NCBI GenBank assembly: GCA_965371805.1
Contig: CBDUZW010000036.1
Location: 1 to 46,994, forward strand
Source: JAOZTV01 sp965371805
GTDB lineage: Bacteria; Acidobacteriota; Aminicenantia; UBA2199
DNA length: 46,994 bases
Reading direction: 5' to 3'
Shown: positions 40,845-46,994 of the stretch, piece by piece
Layout: every line of letters starts with the position of its first letter
Position numbering within the stretch: the first letter of the stretch is position 1
Notes under the pieces: model-generated
Told to the model about the DNA's origin: nothing
The model's database searches: none
What the model saw: only the letters and a program-made list of their open reading frames with translations
Position numbers and translations under genes: made by a program

Positions 40845-43524
40845 TTCCAAATCCTATATAAAAGTTAAAGAATCTATCCGCATTTGCCCCTCTGAAATTC
40901 AATCCGAATCCAATCTTTAAAGGTCCCATTGGAGTTCTATATTTCAATCCGAATCCAATTGCTTTTTCAACTTTTTGTATATTAAAATCCTTTGTATCCC
41001 AATATATATTTCCGACATCAAGGAAAACAGAATAATATAGATTGTTGATGGGGAAGATACTTATTGGAAATGTTGCTTCCAAATTCAATAAGATCATTGC
41101 ATTCCCCCCTCTGGGTTCATCATAATCAGTATTTATCGGACCAAGTCTGTCATTTGGTGTCCCTCTAAATGTGTGTGAACCTCCAGCAAAAAATCTTTCT
41201 GATATATGTAGATCTCCAGCTGCAAATCCATTACGGACAGATAGGGATAACACACCGGTTTTAATAAATTTCCAGTTATTTTGATAACTCCAGAAAAATT
41301 TATAAAATACAGATTCACTAAATAATGGAAATGCAACTTTAAGTGTCGTTGAGAAAAAGTCACCTTTGGTAGGATTAAAAGGATTATCTCTGTTCTCAAC
41401 TACATAAAGCAATGATAATGCACTTGTATTAAAACTCTCTGCCAATGCCGTATTTCCAAATATCTCAGTGATATCTGTTCGATACCACATATATGAAGCC
41501 GAAATGTAGGATCCGGGATTTAATTTTTTTATGATGGATTCACCTAAGCCAAACCGGTCTGATTTATAACTTGGATAAATTTCATTTTCCATCCACATTC
41601 TCATCGAGGAATCAATTTCACTGTTAAACAGATAAGGAGTCTCATAATTTATTGTCCCTCTTATCTCTTTTATACCCAGTAGTTGCAGGGTTGTTGAAAA
41701 CGTTGAATATGAATTAAATATATTTTGGATCTGCCATTCAACAGTTCCCCTTATTCTGTTCCTCCTATCTTCCCAACCTAATCCAAAACCATAATATTTT
41801 GATTTTTCCGGAATTACCTTAATAATAATATCCAGCATCCTGCCTTTATTTATCTCGGAATAGTCAAACCTATTGAATATTCCAGAATTCTCCATCTCCC
41901 TTCTGAATTTTTCAACTTCAACAATATTGTAAATTTCGCCATGTTTTATCGGAAACTTCTTTCTTAACAAATTCTGTTGAGTCTTTGAAGCACCAATAAT
42001 AACAAGTTGAGACAAAGTAAATGAGTTGCCCTCATCGATTGAGATAAGAATAGACTTTACGGGGCCTTTTGAAATTTCATAATTAACAACAGAATCTCTA
42101 AACCCCCTATTCAAATATATTCTTTTTATCTCTTCAACATCCCTTTTAAACAAAGTTTTTATATAGGGACCATTTTCTTTTAAATTTAACCGTTTGGAAA
42201 GCTCACTTGTAGATATACTGTGATTTCCACTAAATATAATAGAGTCAACTATGTTTTTTTTCCCTTCATTAATATTTAACTCTATATCAACTTTATTGTC
42301 ATTAAAATGGTTTTTCATATCAATTTTTATAAATTTATATCCCTTATTCAGATATAAGAGTTCCAATACTTTTATGTCAACAAGTATAGTCTCGATATTA
42401 AAACCAAATAACTTATTATACAAAAGTTTATCAGCATTAATCACCTCTCTAATCCTTTTTTCTGAGATAGCAACATTACCTATAATATTTAGTTTATTAA
42501 GATAGTACTTTTTTCCTTTATTTACATAAAATACTATTGTTTTAAGCTTATCTTTATATTTTAGTATTTCAGAACGGATAGTCGCCTTTAGATAACCTTT
42601 AGTATAAAGATAATTCAGTAATCTGGTTACACTCTCTTTTTCAGCCCATTTTTCAAAAACTTTATTTTTCCACGCGACAGAAATAGCAGATAGATTTTTT
42701 TTCATTCCAATAAATCTAAACAGATATTTATAACCGGGATCAATCTCAATATCAATATTAATTTTACTATTATTTTTTCCAATAAATTTTTCATTTAAAG
42801 AAATTTCCGGAAAAAAATAATTATTTGATTTTAATAATGCTTTAGCTTTATCCAAAGCAATCTGGAATTTTTTAGGAATGTAATTTGAAAAATTAAAATA
42901 AGATAGTATCTTTTTTTTTAAAACCTTATCTTCCATAATTAAATCAATTCTATTTATTTTTGTAACCGGACCTCTTTTTACTTCAAAGAATATATCAATA
43001 ATTCCTTTGCTGATATTCTCTGTAGTTTTATAGGTTATTTTTGGACTTTCATATCCATTCAATTTAAGCGTATTTTTAATTTCGATTATTGCTTCAGGTA
43101 TTTTCTCTTCATAAAAATAAGAATTTTTTCTCAACGAAAAAACAGAATCAAGAATATTTAATTTCATAAGAGTTTTACGTTGAACCATTTTAATTCTTCT
43201 TATTTTAAATTTAAAATGCAGTATAAAGATCAACTTGATTTTTTTATCGTTTAATTTAACCGCCTTAACTTCAATATTATTAAATTGACCGGTTTTATTT
43301 AAATTTGCAATACTTTCTCTTATGCGACTAAGATCATAGTTGTCATTTTTTTTTATACTTACTAATAAAAGATAATTATTTTCTCTTTTTTCTATTTTAT
43401 TAATAAATCTAAATTTGATTTTCTCAATTTTAAAGTTTGAATAAATACTCGGATACATTGTTGACGTAAAGACTAGAACAAATGCCAGCAGCATTACTAT
43501 TGTTTTCAGCCTATAAGATCCCAT
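40834..43524 (-). CDS. Omp85-family outer-membrane assembly protein (BamA/TamA type)
   Basis: 896 aa. Signal peptide about 1-25. Six or seven POTRA-like repeats fill about 30-545 (e.g. IDLIMEDKVLKKKILSY, LNIIGNVAISEKRIREVI, IIFSGNHSISTSELSKRL, LVIIGASKTQQNLLRKKF), then a barrel (about 555-896) with FFAGGSHTFRGTPNDRLGP, the FRG variant of the (V/I)RG(F/Y) motif, and a C-terminal strand ending FNFYIGFGNVF. It inserts barrels into the outer membrane. Directly downstream of tamB (TGATGAATG, AAGGA ribosome site inside the tamB end), so it may work as the TamA partner; BamA and TamA cannot be separated from sequence alone. Confidence 0.9.
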   Translation of the reverse strand: MGSYRLKTIVMLLAFVLVFTSTMYPSIYSNFKIEKIKFRFINKIEKRENNYLLLVSIKKNDNYDLSRIRESIANLNKTGQFNNIEVKAVKLNDKKIKLIFILHFKFKIRRIKMVQRKTLMKLNILDSVFSLRKNSYFYEEKIPEAIIEIKNTLKLNGYESPKITYKTTENISKGIIDIFFEVKRGPVTKINRIDLIMEDKVLKKKILSYFNFSNYIPKKFQIALDKAKALLKSNNYFFPEISLNEKFIGKNNSKINIDIEIDPGYKYLFRFIGMKKNLSAISVAWKNKVFEKWAEKESVTRLLNYLYTKGYLKATIRSEILKYKDKLKTIVFYVNKGKKYYLNKLNIIGNVAISEKRIREVINADKLLYNKLFGFNIETILVDIKVLELLYLNKGYKFIKIDMKNHFNDNKVDIELNINEGKKNIVDSIIFSGNHSISTSELSKRLNLKENGPYIKTLFKRDVEEIKRIYLNRGFRDSVVNYEISKGPVKSILISIDEGNSFTLSQLVIIGASKTQQNLLRKKFPIKHGEIYNIVEVEKFRREMENSGIFNRFDYSEINKGRMLDIIIKVIPEKSKYYGFGLGWEDRRNRIRGTVEWQIQNIFNSYSTFSTTLQLLGIKEIRGTINYETPYLFNSEIDSSMRMWMENEIYPSYKSDRFGLGESIIKKLNPGSYISASYMWYRTDITEIFGNTALAESFNTSALSLLYVVENRDNPFNPTKGDFFSTTLKVAFPLFSESVFYKFFWSYQNNWKFIKTGVLSLSVRNGFAAGDLHISERFFAGGSHTFRGTPNDRLGPINTDYDEPRGGNAMILLNLEATFPISIFPINNLYYSVFLDVGNIYWDTKDFNIQKVEKAIGFGLKYRTPMGPLKIGFGLNFRGANADRFFNFYIGFGNVF

Positions 43525-43527
43525 TCA

Positions 43528-46500
43528 TCAGTCCTTTTTTCTAAACCTTATATCAACACTGAACCGGCCTGCCTCATTTCTCATTCCAATTAAAGAAATA
43601 GCAGGAGATAATTGATATTGAAAATAATAAACTTGCCTTCTTAATCCAGTAATATTTGTTGAATATACAATTAACATATCTTTTAAAATTGCTGTTCCAA
43701 CAGTTAGCCGTGGAGAGTTATCCGTTGAAAATTCAGATAAACTTGGATCTATTCGTAACAGATTTATACCAAATTTTTTTGCCCTCTTCTGGATTTTATC
43801 CATCAATGCATTATTTATTAGATAAGTTGATCCCTTTTGAGAACTAAATTCAATAGACCTTTGTTTCTCAAATAACTCCCCAAGAGATATCAAGGTTAGA
43901 ATCTCCTGTGGAGAAAGAACTGGAGAAGATTTGAACTCTGGAAGGGGTTTATCGGCAGTACCTTTGACATTGAATTTAATTCTGTAATTTTTAATAAATG
44001 CTTCAGATTTAATTATTATTTCAGGGTTTATTTCAAATTTATTATTGAAGAGTATTTTTGCTTTTTGTAATCTAAATTTATTACCCGAAAAATATATTTC
44101 ACCACTTTGACCTTCGATAACACCCAAAATTATTGGTGTCTCCGGAGTTCCTTTTAATGTAAGATCAAAGCCCCCGGTCATTCTCCCGAAAGTATTACTC
44201 ATTTTGATGTTTTTTGAACCTGAAATCCTTAAATTAAAAGTCATATTTTTGATAATATCTGCCTTATCAGGGGAAAGTTTAGAACTTGTAAAAAATGAGA
44301 TACCTTCATCAATTTCTCTCTCCCAAATTCCGGATAATATTTTTATATCTCCATCAAATGACAATTGATCTTCAAAATATTTCAATGAAAGATTAGCGCC
44401 CATATCAAATTGAGTCCTATTCATTGGAAAAATCAACATTTTATTTCCAGTGAGGTTCAACTGTGCTCTATCTATTCCATCTTCATTTAAATTAATAAAT
44501 CCATTCAGTTCAACAACACCTCCTCCAAGAGTCCCCATAAGGGATTTAAGAGAAAATTTGTTATTGTCAAAAGTAATAAAACCAGAATAGTCTTCAATAG
44601 CCTGGGAAAAATCCGGAATTACAAGTGTTTTTCCTTTAAAATTAGCAATTCCTGCATTTAAGAATTTATTATTTTTGTCAGTATCAATATTTCCTTGTAT
44701 TGAAATTTCCCCTATATTATTTTTCCAGGGAATCAATAAATTAATATCCTTAATATTAAAAATATAATTCCCACTATATTTTTCTCTTTTCTTCTTCAGG
44801 TCAAATGAAAAATCTGATTTGAAATCCAAATTACGAATCTCTCCATCAGTCACTAAGGAAAAATCATTAAAATCAGTGAATACTTTCGCACTTCCTTCGA
44901 ATAAAAATTTTTTGTCCTCATAGAACCTGATATCAGAAAAGTTATACTTAATTATTATTGGATCTAAAAGAAACCTTCCTTTTCCAGCAAAATCAATTTT
45001 TCCCTTGCCGGATAACCCATTATATACTTTTTTTATATTGACATCATTTACTTCACCAGTTAATTCATATTCTGATTTTAAAAAATCAAAGGCAATATTT
45101 GCATTACCTTTACCATCCATAAAAATAAAATCAACATCTTTGAGAGATAAACTGTCTATATCTGATTGGAAATCACAGGACACATTTGTGAATTTAAAAC
45201 CTGACAAAAACAGTTCTTCTGATCTGATTTTGCCGTATATTTTAGGAGTTACGTTCCCTTTTGGTTGAATATATTTACATATCCCGGTAATATTTCCCAC
45301 AGTTGGAGAGGGAATATTTAATATTTTAAATATTTTTTCAGATTTTCCATTTACTTCAGTGAAATCTAGAACCGTATCATTTTTACTTATTGTAATCAAT
45401 GCCTTCGTTTTTAATGCACGGTCATCAATCTCAATATTTCCTGTAATTAAACCACTCTTTTTTTGCATATTCATGGATAATGAATCAATTGTTTTTCCGT
45501 TTGTAAAAAAATCCTTGCCAAGAAACTGTGCATCAAATCTTAACTGATCACTCTGCTTGTCTAATCCCAGGGAAAAAAATCCGGTTCCCTGTTTCAGGTT
45601 CCATCTGCTCAAGTCTAATCCTATAAAAAAATTTGAATATTTATTAATCCCATCCATAGCTGAGATTTTTGCTCTTGCATTAATCTGGAGCCCTTTATTT
45701 TTAGAATTATACATACCTTCAATTGCCAATTCCCCAAATTCAGTTTTTAATCTTTGTGATCTAAAAAGTGTGACCTTATCCTTTTTTTTAAAATTAAAAT
45801 CTATAATACCGTCAACATTAAAATCCGCTATCCCTGACTCAATGTTTTTTATTAAAATCTCTCCAAGAATATTTTCTTTATCAATCTCAACAGAACCAGT
45901 CTCAATTATTCCGCCTAAAGGGATAGCACTATAAATCGAAACAAGTTTTCCTGCTTTTGCTGTAGGAAAATTTTTTACCTTTATGAAAGTTTTTGGTGGT
46001 TCTGTATTTACGGTCATAAATGATCTTATTTTTGCAGATTGCATATAACCTTTTATAATTACCCTTTTATCAGAATCACTCCAGTTTCCTTCTCCCCTTA
46101 AATTAGAAAATTTTTCCTTTCCTACATAAAAAGATTTTGATTTAAATCTTCCACTTAGTTTTAAAGCCTCTTTCTTTTTTTTTGTAATATTGATTCTACT
46201 GCTGAGAAATCCGGATAAGTTGAACTCTTTTAAAACAGGATAGAGAATTTTTTCAGGATTACCTGAAAAATTTGCTGTTATAGCTGTTCCATTCTTACCT
46301 GACACAATACCGGATAGTCTGATATTAAAGTTTTCTGTTTTCCAATTAGCAGAAGCCAGTTCAATGTTTTTATTTTGTTGATATAGTTTCCCGACAAATC
46401 GGCCATAGAATTTGACCATACTATTTTGTATGGGGAACTCTGCTTCAAGAAAAGGTGTTTTTATATAATAAACAATTTTCTCTTCATTTCTTACTGAAGT

Positions 46501-46716
46501 TAAGTTTAAATTGTTAACTTTAATAGTTGCCTTATTAATCTTAAAAACAAGTTTCCCATTTTTTATTTTTATCTGCTCAATACTAAATAAACTTTCTTTT
46601 TTTCCCTCTGCTGCTTTAAATAAGTTTTTATCTAAGATCATTTCAGGATTTTCAATGATCAGATTAATTCTTTTTTTTTTGGAAAAAATTGAAAAAAACT
46701 TTAAATGAACAATCAC
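43528..46716 (-). CDS. tamB: TamB-like (DUF490) translocation/lipid-transport protein
   Basis: 1062 aa from a GTG at 46716, but the frame stays open upstream to 46917 and the true start is probably at 46991 (see the separate entry), so this product is N-terminally incomplete. Long beta-taco/AsmA-like repeats in the middle and a TamB C-terminal domain (about 740-1062) with LKGTPETPIILGVIEGQSG, then LQKAKILFNN and TLISLGELFEKQ, ending in AGRFSVDIRFRKKD. TamB spans the periplasm and moves lipids or barrels with TamA. Four bases separate it from the Omp85 gene. The AUG-like start choice within the ORF is not reliable. Confidence 0.88.
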   Translation of the reverse strand: MIVHLKFFSIFSKKKRINLIIENPEMILDKNLFKAAEGKKESLFSIEQIKIKNGKLVFKINKATIKVNNLNLTSVRNEEKIVYYIKTPFLEAEFPIQNSMVKFYGRFVGKLYQQNKNIELASANWKTENFNIRLSGIVSGKNGTAITANFSGNPEKILYPVLKEFNLSGFLSSRINITKKKKEALKLSGRFKSKSFYVGKEKFSNLRGEGNWSDSDKRVIIKGYMQSAKIRSFMTVNTEPPKTFIKVKNFPTAKAGKLVSIYSAIPLGGIIETGSVEIDKENILGEILIKNIESGIADFNVDGIIDFNFKKKDKVTLFRSQRLKTEFGELAIEGMYNSKNKGLQINARAKISAMDGINKYSNFFIGLDLSRWNLKQGTGFFSLGLDKQSDQLRFDAQFLGKDFFTNGKTIDSLSMNMQKKSGLITGNIEIDDRALKTKALITISKNDTVLDFTEVNGKSEKIFKILNIPSPTVGNITGICKYIQPKGNVTPKIYGKIRSEELFLSGFKFTNVSCDFQSDIDSLSLKDVDFIFMDGKGNANIAFDFLKSEYELTGEVNDVNIKKVYNGLSGKGKIDFAGKGRFLLDPIIIKYNFSDIRFYEDKKFLFEGSAKVFTDFNDFSLVTDGEIRNLDFKSDFSFDLKKKREKYSGNYIFNIKDINLLIPWKNNIGEISIQGNIDTDKNNKFLNAGIANFKGKTLVIPDFSQAIEDYSGFITFDNNKFSLKSLMGTLGGGVVELNGFINLNEDGIDRAQLNLTGNKMLIFPMNRTQFDMGANLSLKYFEDQLSFDGDIKILSGIWEREIDEGISFFTSSKLSPDKADIIKNMTFNLRISGSKNIKMSNTFGRMTGGFDLTLKGTPETPIILGVIEGQSGEIYFSGNKFRLQKAKILFNNKFEINPEIIIKSEAFIKNYRIKFNVKGTADKPLPEFKSSPVLSPQEILTLISLGELFEKQRSIEFSSQKGSTYLINNALMDKIQKRAKKFGINLLRIDPSLSEFSTDNSPRLTVGTAILKDMLIVYSTNITGLRRQVYYFQYQLSPAISLIGMRNEAGRFSVDIRFRKKD

Positions 46717-46991
46717 CTTTTTAAAAGATAAAATATTGCTCTGCCTGAGAGTAAAATCTGTAATATTTCCGACTTCTATTCTGAAAGGTATAAGTGAAAT
46801 CCCAACATCAGAGAATTTTATTTTGTTTATCAGATTTTGGTTAACACTTTTAAAAATATAGAACCTTAAACCAAAATAACTTATTAAAATAATTAAAAAT
46901 GAAAAAAAAAAAAAAAATTAAGGTTTTGCCTCTTTTTGATGTTGGTGTTAATTTTTTTAACTTTGTGGGTTTTTTTGTGAGTAATTTGCAT
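46717..46991 (-). pseudogene. tamB: Frame-shifted 5' end of tamB at a 16-base homopolymer
   Basis: Reading minus-strand from ATG 46991, a Lys-rich segment (MQITHKKTHKVKKINTN...) runs into a T16 tract (46917-46902). The tamB frame comes out of the tract as FFFFFSFLIILISYFGLRFY, a transmembrane helix followed by AsmA-like sequence (SDVGISLIPFRIEVGNIT) leading without a stop into the GTG at 46716. In the given sequence the ATG frame hits a stop just after the tract and the tamB frame has a stop just before it. Adding one T (17 rather than 16) joins them into a normal TamB N-terminus: basic residues then anchor. Either a sequencing error or a phase-variable site. Confidence 0.7.
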
Positions 46992-46994
46992 ATT

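Noticed and set aside
45005..46708. Antisense reading frames across tamB and the Omp85 gene
   Set aside because: Low-complexity F/I/L-rich frames opposite strong coding genes, with no ribosome sites; shadows of the A+T-rich coding strand.
1..46994. CRISPR array, tRNA, rRNA, IS or phage genes
   Set aside because: No spaced direct repeats, cloverleaf, transposase or integrase sequence was found on either strand; the tandem repeats in the first gene are protein-domain repeats.

Overview
The window is a strongly A+T-rich stretch of chromosome from a diderm (Gram-negative-type) heterotroph that seems adapted to anoxic or low-oxygen conditions. Evidence for two membranes: an Omp85/BamA-family barrel, a TamB-like protein, a SurA-like chaperone, an outer-membrane barrel and lipoproteins. 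Evidence for anaerobic life with oxygen defence: ferritin, an FprA flavodiiron protein, rubredoxin, three rubrerythrin/ferritin-like proteins and a peroxiredoxin. The large two-component-regulator propeller kinase, the FG-GAP/ASPIC-UnbV protein and the 6-bladed propeller recall Acidobacteriota/Aminicenantia-type genomes, but this placement is a guess from gene families, not a phylogeny. There are no tRNA, rRNA, CRISPR, IS or phage genes.

Layout. 1-4605: propeller histidine kinase and its sigma-54-type response regulator. 4597-6401 (-): PP2C phosphatase plus a membrane protein. 6514-8361: a short-leader tyrosine operon (Tyr/Phe-rich leader peptide, DAHP synthase, prephenate dehydrogenase). 8467-10643 (-): ECF sigma factor, putative anti-sigma factor and a TonB-C/M23 fusion peptidase. 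10759-19012 (-): TPR-GGDEF cyclase, FG-GAP/UnbV protein, lone receiver and hybrid kinase. 19135-23397: M24 peptidase, pseudopilin, 6-bladed propeller, DMT transporter. 23444-27119: ferritin, FprA, rubredoxin, small winged-helix protein, SthA. 27132-30504 (-): MBL hydrolase, then an operon of three ferritin-like proteins, peroxiredoxin and a cytochrome b5/DUF2231 protein. 30526-34967: lipoprotein and barrel pair, STAS-like protein, CPBP-PP2C protein. 35023-38791 (-): queH, RNA methyltransferase, galE, beta-CASP nuclease. 38829-46991 (-): envelope operon tamB, Omp85, SurA-like, yhaM, zinc-ribbon protein.

How it fits together. Signalling is unusually dense: two kinases, two receivers, one GGDEF, two SpoIIE phosphatases, a STAS-like protein and an ECF sigma factor. 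The two iron/oxygen operons lie 7 kb apart on opposite strands. Each has a good sigma-70 promoter followed at the presumed start point by the same ATAACGATTA core in a Fur-box-like context, so they are probably one regulon. The tyrosine operon carries a leader peptide ending in a Tyr-Phe-Tyr-Tyr run. The 5' end of tamB is broken by a 16-base homopolymer. Good promoters across the window fit TTGAMW-N17-TATAAT, and at least two place the start codon within a few bases of the presumed transcription start.
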